From Streptomyces sp. NBC_01463 (GTDB taxonomy: Bacteria > Actinomycetota > Actinomycetes > Streptomycetales > Streptomycetaceae): a DNA stretch of 64,000 bases. Positions 1 to 8,145 of this stretch are shown in pieces. The notes beneath the pieces were generated by a model that saw only the letters and a program-made list of their open reading frames with translations, made no database searches and was not told the DNA's origin. Both the position numbers and the translations under genes were made by a program. Numbering within the stretch: the first letter of the stretch is position 1; every line of letters begins with the position of its first letter. Where the stretch lies: NCBI GenBank assembly GCA_036227345.1, contig CP109468.1, positions 868,001-932,000 of the forward strand, written 5' to 3'.

Positions 1-516
1 ACGGTGGCGGAGGCCGTGGCATCGGCCAGGCCCCAGTGGCTGAGCCGCCGGCTGACGCCGGTGGCCTGGGTATCGGTCCTGAGCCTCGCGCTCGCGGGCA
101 CCCTGGCCGGGCTCACCCTGGGCGGGCCCTGGGCGGTGGTCGCCCTGCTCTGCCTGTTCGCCGCCGCCACCGGCTTCGCCTACCCGGTCCAGCGCAAGCT
201 GGTGAACGACGCCGTGCCCGCCCACGCACCACGGGCCACCCTGCTCTCGGTGGAGAGCATCGTGGACCGCGCGGTGTGTGCGCTGGCCGCGGTGGCCGCG
301 GGCGCGTACCTCTCCGCCGGGCGCCTGGACGCCCTGCTCTGGCACAGTGCCCTGGCGACCGCGGTGCTGCTCGGGGTCTTCCAACTGGTGCTGCGCAGCG
401 GGGTGGTGAAGCGGCCCTCCGACCGGACGGCCCCGGGCGTACGGCTGGATGCCGTCGCCGACGGTGCGGGCCGTCCGGCCGGAGGGGGGCGCCGGCAGGC
501 GGACACGCCTTCCTAG
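1..516 (+). CDS. MFS transporter, C-terminal part (cut by window edge)
   Basis: The reading frame is open from the first base, so this is the 3' end of a gene starting outside the window. The visible ~171 residues hold about four hydrophobic helices (first at roughly residues 20-45, last ending near 130) separated by short basic loops, then a basic, glycine- and proline-rich cytoplasmic tail. This fits the last helices of a major facilitator superfamily exporter; the substrate cannot be told. The stop codon lies inside an 18-base perfect palindrome (506-523), which may act in transcript termination. The apparent GTG at base 4 is not a credible start because it falls in mid-protein sequence. 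Confidence 0.7.
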   Translation, partial: TVAEAVASARPQWLSRRLTPVAWVSVLSLALAGTLAGLTLGGPWAVVALLCLFAAATGFAYPVQRKLVNDAVPAHAPRATLLSVESIVDRAVCALAAVAAGAYLSAGRLDALLWHSALATAVLLGVFQLVLRSGVVKRPSDRTAPGVRLDAVADGAGRPAGGGRRQADTPS

Positions 517-540
517 GAAGGCGCGCGTCGCCGGCGGGCG

Positions 541-1176
541 TCAGCCGGGCAGGTGGGCGAGCAGCTCGATCAGCGGGGCCGGCAGGAAGGCGGGCCGGGC
601 GGGCTGTCCGATCCGGTACGCCACGTAGCCGAGCGAGGCGGCGGTGTCGGTCTCCTCGGCCGTCTCGGCCTGGTAGACGAGACGACAGCCACCGGACGCG
701 TGCCGTGCGCGTTCCCAGAGGGCGGGCGCCGGCTTGCGCTCGGCCTCGGTGCGCGGGGTCAGGATCCGGTCACCGAAGTCGTCCCAGGCGAAGGGCGTGC
801 TGCCCGTCCAGGTGCTGTCGACCTCCTTCTTGAGCACGGCCGCGCGCGCGGCGTCGGTCGTGCCCCAGGAGGACGGCACGTTGGTGATCAGCCCGACCTT
901 GATGTGGCGTTTGCGCAGTGCGGCCAGGTGGTCGGCCGCGTCCTGCCGGTAGCCCGTGGTGGCGTCGTCGGCCGTGTGGACCAGGGTCTCGCCCAGGTCG
1001 AAGTACACGACGACACAGCCGCGTTCGGTGCCGGTCCGAGGAGCGACGGGCGGCCCCGTGGACCCGGCGGTCACCGGTAAGGCCGCACTCGCCGTCGTGA
1101 CCAGCGCGGTCGACGCCACGGCGGCACCCAGTGCGAGGCTCAGACGGACGAGGCCCCGGGAGGCGGTTCTTCTCAT
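541..1176 (-). CDS. Secreted HAD-like hydrolase family protein
   Basis: 211 residues with an N-terminal signal peptide: basic start, hydrophobic stretch at residues 10-32, Ala-Ala-type cleavage region. HAD-like motifs follow. VVYFDLGETLV supplies the nucleophile Asp of motif I, but the usual second Asp (general acid) is Gly. LITN is a motif II candidate and the Lys of ERKPAP a motif III candidate. The missing general acid suggests altered or lost phosphatase activity. A good ribosome site (AAGGAGAAGG) precedes the ATG. A six-base inverted repeat (1200-1216) just upstream could be an operator. Substrate unknown. Confidence 0.65.
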   Translation of the reverse strand: MRRTASRGLVRLSLALGAAVASTALVTTASAALPVTAGSTGPPVAPRTGTERGCVVVYFDLGETLVHTADDATTGYRQDAADHLAALRKRHIKVGLITNVPSSWGTTDAARAAVLKKEVDSTWTGSTPFAWDDFGDRILTPRTEAERKPAPALWERARHASGGCRLVYQAETAEETDTAASLGYVAYRIGQPARPAFLPAPLIELLAHLPG

Positions 1177-1353
1177 GGCGTCGGCGCCCTTCTCCTTGAC
1201 GCATCACAGCGATGCGAAAATGTTCAGTACATGACACATGACGCCACACTTTTTCGTTCGGGGCACGCACATTCCGGGAAGATCTTTCCCGTGTCCTCCG
1301 ATCCGGTCGTCCGACGGCCGACTTGCACGTGGACCGGTCCGCGCCCGGACGGC

Positions 1354-1715
1354 TCAGGCGTCCGGGCGACGCCTGGCGAGCCAGGCGACGATCTCGGGTC
1401 CCGGTGGTCGAAGAACAGCGAGGCGCCGGTGTCGAGCGTGGCGATCCGCGCCGGCTGTTCGCCGGTGAGCCGGAAGTCGAAGACGTCGAGGTTCTCCGCC
1501 ATCCGCTCGGCACGCACCGACTTGGGGATGGCGACCACACCTCGCCGGGTCAGCCGGCGCAGCACCACCTGCGCCACCGACTTGCCGTGTCCCTTGCCGA
1601 TGTCCGCCGGCAGCGGGTCGGTGAACAGGTCGTTCCGCCCCTCGGCGAAGCCGCCCCATGACTGGATCCGCACCCCGTGTTCGCGCATGAGGCCCTGGCA
1701 GTCGGCGCGTGCGAA
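1354..1715 (-). pseudogene. Aldo/keto reductase remnant, 5'-truncated and frameshifted
   Basis: The minus strand encodes the C-terminal third of a 2,5-diketo-gluconate-reductase-type aldo/keto reductase: the GGFAEG segment, the IPKSV NADPH-binding motif and the typical C-terminal LDVFDF...IATLDTG stretch. Near base 1400 the frame breaks after FFDHRDP. The expected ending EIVAWLARR resumes in another frame and stops at 1354, consistent with a single-base deletion. Upstream, similarity starts abruptly around ADCQGLM near 1715. The N-terminal barrel with the catalytic Asp, Tyr, Lys and His is missing. Read without the shift, the frame runs on to 1224 with unrelated sequence. Confidence 0.7.
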
Positions 1716-1902
1716 GTCAGCATTGAGTCAGCATCCGTCCTGGCACACGAGGTCAGACGCGAGCACAGACGGGAACGCCGGTCCAGCGGAAGGCCTTCCT
1801 CCGAGGCACTCTCAGCCGCTTCCAGACCCCTCCCGCCCACAGCAACGACGCAGGCATGATCGGGCACACCTCGAAAGCCACGAACCCGTAAGAACCCGCA
1901 GC

Positions 1903-2868
1903 TCAGCGCACACGTCCACGCGGCTTCAGGGGCACAGCGGGCAGTGCGGGAGCCGGGAGCGGCGCACCGTCGTACCCCCGCACGGCGCCGAACCGGTCGC
2001 CCTTCATCCAGTCCTCCCGGGCCTGCGTGATCTCGTCCTGGTTCCTGGCCACGAAGTTCCACCACATGACGATCTCCTCCTCGAAGGGTTCACCGCCCAG
2101 CAGCATCAGGCCCGCGTCGGAGTCCGCGCGCAGCGGCAGCTCCGTGCGGCCGCAGCCGAGGTAGAGCATCGAGCCGGGCTCCACGGGGACGCCGTCGACC
2201 TCCGCCCGGCCGGACATCGACAGCACGGCGTACTCGAAGTCCGGGTTCAGCGGGAGGCGTGCCTCGGCGTCCCGGCTCAGGGCGAGGTCGGCGCCGACGA
2301 TCGGGGTGTACGCGGTGCCGGGCGAGGTGGCGCCGTCGAGCTCGCCGAGGATCACCGTGGCCGTGAGGCCGGGTGCGGTGACGGACGGGAGGTCCGTGTG
2401 GTGCTGGAAGTGCGGTTCGACCTGGCGGTGCGCATCGGGGAGGGCGACCCACAGCTGGGCGCCGTGCAGCAGTGCGGCGTGCTGCTTGGGGCTCTCCTCG
2501 GAGTGGCTGATCGCCCGTCCGGAGGTCATCAGGCCGAGCTCGCGCGGGCGGACCGTCGCCAGGCTGCCGAGGCTGTCGCGGTGCAGGACCTCGCCGTCGT
2601 GCAGCCAGCTGACCGTCTGCAGGCCCATGTGGGGGTGGGGCGGCACCTGCATACCGGGCTCGTCCGCGATGTCGTCGGGGCCGTAGTGGTCGACGAAGGC
2701 CCACGCCCCGACCATGCGGCGGCCCAGGTTGGGCAGCAGCCGGCGGACCTCGGTGGACTCGCCGAGCTGCACCCGGCGCGGAGTGAGGAGTTCACGTACG
2801 GGTTCGGCGACGACGAAGCCGCGCCCTCCGCAGACGGAGAGTGCTGCCTGGCGATCGAGATTGCTCAT
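1903..2868 (-). CDS. Pirin family protein (bicupin)
   Basis: 321 residues. The pirin N-terminal cupin shows PHPHMGLQTV (metal-binding His pair), HRDSLG and an ISHSEES segment; the second cupin holds the QLWVALP and LYLGCG stretches. The metal site appears intact. Pirins are cytoplasmic iron-binding redox or quercetinase-like proteins; the substrate here is not determinable. I chose the ATG at 2868 (MSNLDRQ). The frame extends to 2913, but the added residues look unlike the family. The gene is divergent from a TPR protein whose promoter resembles sigma-R sites, which suggests an oxidative or thiol-stress context. Confidence 0.85.
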   Translation of the reverse strand: MSNLDRQAALSVCGGRGFVVAEPVRELLTPRRVQLGESTEVRRLLPNLGRRMVGAWAFVDHYGPDDIADEPGMQVPPHPHMGLQTVSWLHDGEVLHRDSLGSLATVRPRELGLMTSGRAISHSEESPKQHAALLHGAQLWVALPDAHRQVEPHFQHHTDLPSVTAPGLTATVILGELDGATSPGTAYTPIVGADLALSRDAEARLPLNPDFEYAVLSMSGRAEVDGVPVEPGSMLYLGCGRTELPLRADSDAGLMLLGGEPFEEEIVMWWNFVARNQDEITQAREDWMKGDRFGAVRGYDGAPLPAPALPAVPLKPRGRVR

Positions 2869-2921
2869 GGCGCTCAACCTATTCCCGTGCGAGTCCGGGC
2901 GGGTGGCACCCACGCCGAATA

Positions 2922-2953
2922 TTTAGTGGAATGTTAAACCATCTGTGTGTGTT
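2922..2953 (+). promoter_or_regulatory. Sigma-R-like promoter of the TPR gene, with TTTA...TAAA inverted repeat
   Basis: GGAAT at 2928-2932 is followed after exactly 18 bases by GTT at 2951-2953, matching the published Streptomyces sigma-R consensus GGAAT-N18-GTT. The start codon of the TPR gene lies about 58 bases downstream. An imperfect inverted repeat TTTA-N9-TAAA (2922-2938) overlaps the -35 element and could be an operator serving both divergent genes. Assignment is by consensus match only. Confidence 0.5.
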
Positions 2954-3010
2954 GTGGGGATCGGTACGTACGGGAGCGGCCCGGCTACCACCCTCGGCCG
3001 AGGAGGTCAC

Positions 3011-3367
3011 ATGAGCGACACCTACTTCGAGTTCGGCACCGCCGCCGAGCGCTGGGACCGTGCACGGCTCTTCTTCGACGCGAAGGAGTACACCAGCGCC
3101 GCCCGGATTCTCGGCGGGCTGGTCGAGGAGGTTCCGGAGCAGGTGGCGCCGCGGCTGCTGCTGGCCCGGGCCTACTACCACTCGGCGCGGCTCGTGCGGG
3201 CCGAGGGTGAACTGCGCGCGGTGCTGGAGCGTGACCCCGTCGAGCAGTACGCCCGGCTGATGCTCGGCCGCACCCTGGAGCGGCAGGGCCGGCAGGCCGA
3301 GGCGGACACGCAGCTGCGGATGGCGGCCGCCCTGTCCGGGGAGTTCGCCCCGGCATCCGGCGCCTGA
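3011..3367 (+). CDS. Small tetratricopeptide-repeat protein
   Basis: 118 residues, soluble, with no signal peptide or membrane segment. From about residue 12 to 110 it forms paired helices with TPR spacing (W.RARLFFDAKEY..AARIL, LLLARAYYHSARLVRAEGELR, ARLMLGRTLERQG...A). That is roughly three TPR motifs, enough for a small protein-binding module. A strong ribosome site (GAGGAGGTCAC) precedes the ATG. A perfect 14-bp hairpin lies just after the stop, so it appears monocistronic. If the sigma-R-like promoter is real it belongs to the thiol-oxidative-stress regulon. The partner protein is unknown. Confidence 0.8.
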   Translation: MSDTYFEFGTAAERWDRARLFFDAKEYTSAARILGGLVEEVPEQVAPRLLLARAYYHSARLVRAEGELRAVLERDPVEQYARLMLGRTLERQGRQAEADTQLRMAAALSGEFAPASGA

Positions 3368-3379
3368 CCTCCGCGTGCA

Positions 3380-3414
3380 CCGGGCCGCACCCGCGTAATC
3401 CGGGTGCGGCCCGG
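3380..3414 (+). terminator. Hairpin terminator after TPR gene
   Basis: Perfect 14-bp inverted repeat (arms 3380-3393 and 3401-3414) with a seven-base loop, 13 bases after the stop codon. There is no clear U-tract, which is normal for Streptomyces terminators. Confidence 0.7.
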
Positions 3415-3441
3415 TCGTGGCGCGTGATAGTCCACGGAGTC

Positions 3442-3951
3442 ATGACCGACCTTGTGACACCGCGCCTGTCCCTCCGCCTGATGACCGTTGCCGACGCCGA
3501 GCAGGTGGTGGCCGGCAGTCCCGCGCCGGGCGTGCGCTGGGCGCCCGGCTACCCCTCCGTCGGCGAGGTCGCGGCGGCCACGCGTTTCCTCAACACCTGT
3601 GCGGAGAGCGGGGATCCGGGCCCCTTCGGAGGGTACGTGATACAGCGCCGCGAGGACGCGGTGGTGATCGGTGGGGTCGGGTTCCACGGGACGCCCGACG
3701 AGCACCGGCACGTCACGATCGGTTACGGACTCGTGCCGTCGGCACGGGGCATGGGGTACGCCTCCGAGGCGCTTCGCGGCCTGTTGCGGTTCGCCCGTGA
3801 CCGGGGCGTCGTCTGCGTGCACGGTGACACCGACCTCGACAACGTCGCCTCCCAGCACGTCATGACGGCCGCGGGAATGCTCTTCGTGAAGGAGGACGCA
3901 CTGCTGAAGCACTACCGGATCGAGTGGGACGCGCCCGCCCCGCAGGGGTGA
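3442..3951 (+). CDS. GNAT family N-acetyltransferase (RimJ/RimL type)
   Basis: 169 residues. The N-terminal LVTPRLSLRLMTVADAE is the usual RimJ/RimL-like opening. The acetyl-CoA pyrophosphate-binding loop is SARGMGYASEAL (R-x-x-G-x-G/A pattern), preceded by the beta-strand HVTIGYGLVP. The later segment with N-x-A-S-x-H-V-M-x-x-A-G-M is typical of the fold's end. The acceptor substrate is unknown; small amines, antibiotics or protein N-termini are possible. The ATG at 3442 was preferred over an in-frame GTG at 3424 because family similarity starts there. Probably a single-gene unit between two hairpin terminators. Confidence 0.8.
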   Translation: MTDLVTPRLSLRLMTVADAEQVVAGSPAPGVRWAPGYPSVGEVAAATRFLNTCAESGDPGPFGGYVIQRREDAVVIGGVGFHGTPDEHRHVTIGYGLVPSARGMGYASEALRGLLRFARDRGVVCVHGDTDLDNVASQHVMTAAGMLFVKEDALLKHYRIEWDAPAPQG

Positions 3952-4024
3952 GACAGCGGGAGTCGGACGGGCCCCCACCGCGGGAGTGGGACAGCCGGAG
4001 TGAGGCAGCGGGCCCACGCATGCG

Positions 4025-4058
4025 GCGGGGCCTGCCGGGTTCTCCCGGCAGGCCCCGC
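4025..4058. terminator. Bidirectional hairpin terminator
   Basis: Perfect 15-bp inverted repeat with a four-base TTCT loop between the convergent acetyltransferase gene (ends 3951) and cbtA (ends 4078). It can serve both strands. Confidence 0.75.
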
Positions 4059-4077
4059 ACATCGCACTGCCCTGGGC

Positions 4078-4857
4078 TCAGCCGGCGACCGTGGCCGGCC
4101 GGTTCGCCTTGCCGTTCTCGGCCGTGACCGCCTGCGGCCTCGGCACCAGCAACCGCTCGGTGAGATACCCGAAGACCAGCCCGAAGGTGGTCCAGAGCGT
4201 CACCTGGACGGCGAGCGTCGCCAGCCTGAACTCCCAGAGCAGCGAGGCCGGGAAGTCCTTTCCGACCTCGTTGAACGAGGGCAGGAAGGCGTAGGCCAGC
4301 CCGATCACCAGCACATAGCCGGCCGCCGCCGCGATGGTGGCGTTCCAGTTGCCCAGGCGGGGAGCCAGCCGCTTGCCGAGGATGACGGCGGCGACGGCCA
4401 GCAGGACGCTGAGCGCGACCATCAGGAAGAACAGGGTGGTGCGTTTACCGATGGTGTCGGGGTTGCCGACGGCCGGCGGGTTCGCCGGGTACTTCAGGAA
4501 CGGCACGACGTACACCGTCAGCAGGGCCGCACCGGCGATCAGCGCGGCCGTGGCCCTGGGGCCGAACCGGCCCATCCGGCCGAGGGCGTAGCAGAAGACG
4601 AGTGCGGCGATGCCGCCGACCGCCACGCCGAACACCAGGACACCGGTGGCGAGACCGGCGGTGGACTGCATGGTGCGGCTGACGAGTTCCTCGCCGCCGC
4701 CGTGGTCGTGGGTGTGGCTGTGCGCCTCTTCGAGGGCGATGGCCGCGTCCACCCGGGACTCGCCGAGGAAGTAGGCGACGAGAAGTGCGAGCGCACCCGC
4801 GGCGAGACCGGCCAGCATGCCGCGGACCAGCAGGGCTCGGACAGATATGGAGTTCAT
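4078..4857 (-). CDS. cbtA: CbtA family cobalt transporter subunit
   Basis: 259 residues with about five to six transmembrane helices (first at residues 8-30, last near 225-245). An external His-rich loop, EEAHSHTHDHGG at about residues 43-54, is suited to capturing Co2+ or Ni2+. CbtA and CbtB form a cobalt uptake system known to be associated with cobalamin riboswitches. The gene is the second of a cbtB-cbtA pair with a 29-base gap, and its expression should drop when cobalamin is plentiful. I start it at the ATG at 4857; the frame is open further upstream, but that part overlaps cbtB. Confidence 0.88.
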   Translation of the reverse strand: MNSISVRALLVRGMLAGLAAGALALLVAYFLGESRVDAAIALEEAHSHTHDHGGGEELVSRTMQSTAGLATGVLVFGVAVGGIAALVFCYALGRMGRFGPRATAALIAGAALLTVYVVPFLKYPANPPAVGNPDTIGKRTTLFFLMVALSVLLAVAAVILGKRLAPRLGNWNATIAAAAGYVLVIGLAYAFLPSFNEVGKDFPASLLWEFRLATLAVQVTLWTTFGLVFGYLTERLLVPRPQAVTAENGKANRPATVAG

Positions 4858-4886
4858 GAGGGGTTCCCCTGGATCAAGCGACGGGA

Positions 4887-5102
4887 TCAGTGGCAGGGGA
4901 AACCGAGGAGGTGGCGCCCGTCGTGGACCCACTCGTGCACGCCTTCGCCGGAGATGAGCGCGGTGGCGCCCTGCTCGGCGCCGACGAAGTACAGCAGGAT
5001 CAGCATGAGGATGCCGAAGAAGGCGGCCCAAGGGGCAATGGCCTTCAGCGAGATGGGAGTGATGGCGGGTGCGCCGGTGGCGGGGGCAGCAGTCTGTGCC
5101 AT
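4887..5102 (-). CDS. cbtB: CbtB family cobalt transporter subunit
   Basis: 71 residues: a short polar N-terminus, one transmembrane helix at about residues 24-44, then an external His-rich end with H-E-W-V-H-D-x-R-H and a final PCH. The single helix plus C-terminal histidines is the CbtB signature and is thought to bind cobalt for CbtA. It is first in the pair, directly behind a cobalamin riboswitch whose 3' end approaches the AGGAGG ribosome site (5110-5115), so translation can be shut off by B12. Confidence 0.9.
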   Translation of the reverse strand: MAQTAAPATGAPAITPISLKAIAPWAAFFGILMLILLYFVGAEQGATALISGEGVHEWVHDGRHLLGFPCH

Positions 5103-5124
5103 GGCAGAACCTCCTGGGGGAACA

Positions 5125-5250
5125 CGCGTCCCGATCGTGGTGCCTGAGACGAAGGTGCTGGGTCTGACTTCCCGTACGGGTACGGGTTCACAGTGGCGCG
5201 ACCGTGCCGGATTCTCACCGGACTTCCGTCACACCCTCGTCATGTCGTCG
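5125..5250 (-). ncRNA. Cobalamin riboswitch
   Basis: Read on the minus strand, the leader of cbtB contains the B12-box core: GGAAGTCCGGTGAGAATCC (complement of about 5209-5227) followed by GGCACGG and the conserved GCCACTGTGA (about 5189-5198). An AAGTCAGACC segment lies further downstream near 5161. This is the canonical order of the adenosylcobalamin riboswitch. The outer limits are approximate. The G/C-rich stretch next to the AGGAGG site suggests translational control of cbtBA by sequestration. Confidence 0.9.
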
Positions 5251-5364
5251 CGACCATACCGCCTGGACGCGGGCGCCGCCATGGTGCCGCCGGCCGTACC
5301 GGGGGCCCCGAATGCCATGGTGTGCTTGGCCAAGTGGCCACAGTTCAGGGAGTTGAGAGCGGTT

Positions 5365-5991
5365 ATGACGGTACGGGTGATGTTGATCTCACCGGCGATG
5401 AACGCCGCACTGCGCGAGGCCCGTTTCGCGGGGGACGCGCCCCTCGACGACGCCGGCCAGCGGCAGGCGCGCGCCGCCGCGGACGCTGTGCCCGCAGCCG
5501 ACCGGTTGCTGCACGGGCCGTCCCGTCGGTGCGACCTGACCGCAGCCGCCCTCGGGCTCCGTTCCGCCCCTGAAAATGCCCTGCGGGACTGGGAGTTGAA
5601 CCGCTGGGCGGGCGCCCGGCTGGACGAGGTGAGCGCGAGTGATCCGGAGGGAGTGGCCGCCTGGCTCGCGGATCCCTCCGCCGCCCCGCACGGCGGTGAG
5701 TCGCTGCTCGGTCTGTGCGCCAGGGCCGGCGCCTGGCTCGGTTCCCTGGACGGCGGCGGACCCGGACGCGTGCTGGCGGTGGTCGAGCCCGCCGTGGTCA
5801 GGGCCGCGGTCGTCCACGCGCTGGACCTTCCGCCACGGGCCTTCTGGCGGATCGACGTCGCCCCTCTGACGCTGACGGAGCTCAGCGGCCGGTCCGGGAG
5901 GTGGAACCTTCGTACCGGCCGGCCGCTCACGGCGGAGACGGCCGGCGCTCAGGCGCCCCAGCCACCCCCGACCGCCCGGCTCGACAGGTAG
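5365..5991 (+). CDS. Histidine-phosphatase-like protein lacking catalytic histidines
   Basis: 208 residues. The layout follows the phosphoglycerate-mutase/histidine phosphatase fold: an N-terminal strand, the LDDAGQRQARAAA helix (family L-T-x-x-G-x-x-Q-A), an S-R-R-C-x-x-T-A-x-A helix, GESLLGLCARAGAWL, and a late VLAVVEPAVVRAAV strand. The catalytic RHG is replaced by SPA (LISPAMNAA) and the second S-H-G by EPA, so both active-site histidines are gone. It is divergent from the B12-regulated cbtBA, which suggests a cobalamin or cobalt link, perhaps a CobC (alpha-ribazole phosphatase) descendant with a binding role. AGGGAG precedes the ATG. Its 3' end overlaps the GPP34 gene by 43 bases. Confidence 0.65.
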   Translation: MTVRVMLISPAMNAALREARFAGDAPLDDAGQRQARAAADAVPAADRLLHGPSRRCDLTAAALGLRSAPENALRDWELNRWAGARLDEVSASDPEGVAAWLADPSAAPHGGESLLGLCARAGAWLGSLDGGGPGRVLAVVEPAVVRAAVVHALDLPPRAFWRIDVAPLTLTELSGRSGRWNLRTGRPLTAETAGAQAPQPPPTARLDR

Positions 5992-6599
5992 GAGTCACGC
6001 AATGCCTTGCGCAGGCCGGGCACGACGCCGTCGAAGTGCGCGGCGAGCGCCTTGAGCGCCGGTTTGTGCGCCCGGCGCTCCTTCCCGCTGAACACGCTGC
6101 TCACCTCGGTCTCCGCCGCGAGCACGGCCATGGCCAGTTCGTCCACGGGGATCGCGGCCGGTTCGGAGCCGCCGATGACCGCGTCCCGGACCCTGTCCTG
6201 CAGGGCGCGCACCTGCTGCGGATCCTCCACGACGACCCGGTCGACGGGGAGCACTCCCAGCCGCTTCTCCTGCCGCACGGTGATCGCGCGCGCGGCGGCA
6301 AGCTGCTCACGGACGGGCTTCTCCGCCGTGTGCGCCTTGTTGTGGACGTACGAGAGCCACCTCTTCGGCGTCTCGGGCAGATCGCGCCACACCGCCGCGA
6401 GGAAGGGATCACCCGGCGCCGTGGCAGCACGCCGTGCGACCTTCCCTCCCTCGGCGGTGAGCAGTCCGGCCAGGGCCAGCTCGGTCAGCGCCCCGGCCCG
6501 CAGCAACTGGCCGCGCCCCTGGAGATCGGTGAGCTCGAACTTCTCCTTCTCCACGGTGTAGCAGAGCAGGTACAGGCGCTGGGGCAGACTCGGTCGCAC
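5949..6599 (-). CDS. GPP34/GOLPH3 family protein
   Basis: 216 residues matching the bacterial GPP34 (GOLPH3/VPS74-like) family. The opening PSLPQRLYLLCYTVEKEK is typical, followed by L-x-G-R-G-Q-L-L-R-A-G-A-L-T-E-L-A-L-x-G-L, a DPFLAAVWRDL segment and an all-helical C-terminal half. The eukaryotic relatives bind phosphatidylinositol-4-phosphate and Golgi enzymes; actinobacterial members are soluble proteins of unknown role, often duplicated in Streptomyces. The gene converges on the phosphatase-like gene with a 43-base coding overlap, so their transcripts may interfere. Confidence 0.8.
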   Translation of the reverse strand: MRPSLPQRLYLLCYTVEKEKFELTDLQGRGQLLRAGALTELALAGLLTAEGGKVARRAATAPGDPFLAAVWRDLPETPKRWLSYVHNKAHTAEKPVREQLAAARAITVRQEKRLGVLPVDRVVVEDPQQVRALQDRVRDAVIGGSEPAAIPVDELAMAVLAAETEVSSVFSGKERRAHKPALKALAAHFDGVVPGLRKALRDSYLSSRAVGGGWGA

Positions 6600-6658
6600 G
6601 CTCGTCCTCCGGGCATCGGGGATGGCAACCGAACGGGTCCGCGTTCGGCGGTGGTCTG

Positions 6659-8098
6659 CTACCCCCGGTACGTCTCCAGCAGTCGGAGCCAGATCTCGCT
6701 GATCGTCGGGTACGCGGGAACCGCGTGCCAGAGGCGGTCGACGGGCACCTCGGCCGCGACCGCGACCGTCGCCGAGTGCAGCAGTTCACCGATGCCCGGG
6801 CCGACGAAGGTGACCCCCAGCAGGATCTCCCGGTCGAGGTCGACGATCATGCGGGCCCGGCCCCGGTACCCGTCCGCGTACAGACCGGAACCCGCCACCG
6901 CCGCCAGGTCGTGGTCGACGGCCCGGACCCGGTGCCCGGCCCGCTCCGCCTCGGCGAGCGTGAGGCCGACCGAGGCCGCCTCCGGGTCGGTGAAGACGAC
7001 CTGGGGCACGGCCGCGTGGTCGGCGGTGGCCGCGTGGGCCCCCCAGCGGTCCGTCTCCAGGAGCGGGACGCCCTGGGCACGGGCGGCGATCGCGGCCCCC
7101 GCGATGCGGGCCTGGTACTTGCCCTGGTGGGTCAGCAGTGCCCGGTGGTTCACGTCCCCGACGGCGTAGAGCCAGGGCGTGCCCTCGACCCGGCAGCTGT
7201 CGTCGACCGTCAGCCAGGACCCCGGCTCCAGGCCGACCGTCTCCAGGCCGAGGTCCTCGGTGCGCGGGGCCCGGCCGGTGGCGAAGAGGATCTCGTCGGC
7301 CTCGACGTTTTCGCCGTTGTCGAGCTCGACGGTCACCGGTCCGTCGGGGGCGGCACGCCGCACGGAGGTGACCGAGACGCCGGTACGGATGTCGGCGCCC
7401 GCCTCGGTCAGTGCCTCGGCGACCAGCTCACCGGCGAACGGCTCCATCCGGGGCAGCAGCCCCTCGCCGCGGATCAGCAGGGTGATCCGGGCACCGAGGG
7501 CGCCCCAGACGGTGGCCATCTCCACCCCGACCACTCCCCCGCCGACGACCACGAGACGACCGGGCACCTCCTTGGCGCTGGTCGCCTCCCGGCTGGTCCA
7601 GGGGCGGGCGCCGTCGATGCCCGGCAGCTCGGGCACGACGGCCCGGCTGCCTGTGCAGACGGCCACCGCGTGCCGGGCCGTGAGCCGCTGTTCCGCACCG
7701 TCGGGGCCCGTGACGGTGACCGCCTTCGTGCCGGTGAGCCGGCCGTGGCCGCGGTAGATGTCGGCGCCGATCCCCTCCAGCCAGGACACCTGGCCGTCGT
7801 CCTTCCAGTGCGAGGCGTACGCGTCGCGGTGCGCGAGGACCGCGGCGGTGTCCAGGGGCCCCTGCACCGCGTCGGCGAGACCCGGGACGCGGCGGGCGTC
7901 GGCGCGGGCGACGACGGGGCGCAGCAGCGCCTTGCTCGGCATGCAGGCCCAGTACGAGCACTCGCCGCCGATCAGCTCGGATTCCACGATGGCGGCGCTG
8001 AGCCCGGCGGCCCGGGCCCGGTCCGCCACGTTCTCACCCACCGGACCTGCTCCGATGACCACGACGTCGTACGCGACAGGCTCCACAGCATGTGTCAT
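6659..8098 (-). CDS. Pyridine nucleotide-disulfide oxidoreductase (NAD(P)/FAD)
   Basis: 479 residues. An FAD-binding G-A-G-P-V-G-E sits near residue 20. The redox-active disulfide motif GGECSYWACMPSK (C-x4-C) falls near 47-59. An NAD(P)-binding G-G-G-V-V-G-V-E-M lies near 185. ATGRAPRT and the second FAD motif (AVGDVN) follow, and the C-terminal dimerisation domain ends with H-A-V-P-x-Y-P-T-I-S-E, supplying the catalytic His-Glu pair. All active elements are present, so it should be a functional flavoprotein disulfide reductase; lipoamide, mycothione and metal substrates cannot be separated by eye. Starts at 8098, 8107 and 8116 are possible; none has a clear ribosome site. Divergent from thioredoxin. 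Confidence 0.8.
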   Translation of the reverse strand: MTHAVEPVAYDVVVIGAGPVGENVADRARAAGLSAAIVESELIGGECSYWACMPSKALLRPVVARADARRVPGLADAVQGPLDTAAVLAHRDAYASHWKDDGQVSWLEGIGADIYRGHGRLTGTKAVTVTGPDGAEQRLTARHAVAVCTGSRAVVPELPGIDGARPWTSREATSAKEVPGRLVVVGGGVVGVEMATVWGALGARITLLIRGEGLLPRMEPFAGELVAEALTEAGADIRTGVSVTSVRRAAPDGPVTVELDNGENVEADEILFATGRAPRTEDLGLETVGLEPGSWLTVDDSCRVEGTPWLYAVGDVNHRALLTHQGKYQARIAGAAIAARAQGVPLLETDRWGAHAATADHAAVPQVVFTDPEAASVGLTLAEAERAGHRVRAVDHDLAAVAGSGLYADGYRGRARMIVDLDREILLGVTFVGPGIGELLHSATVAVAAEVPVDRLWHAVPAYPTISEIWLRLLETYRG

Positions 8099-8145
8099 GG
8101 GGACCATTTTGGTCATGGGTGTGCGCGGCGGCCACATGGGCAGGC

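Noticed and set aside
1231..2937. 568-residue plus-strand frame over the aldo/keto remnant and pirin
   Set aside because: Antisense to pirin, with no recognisable domain.
8103..8113. Short palindrome ACCATTTTGGT upstream of the disulfide oxidoreductase as an operator
   Set aside because: It overlaps possible start codons of that gene and has no matching second site; too little to call.
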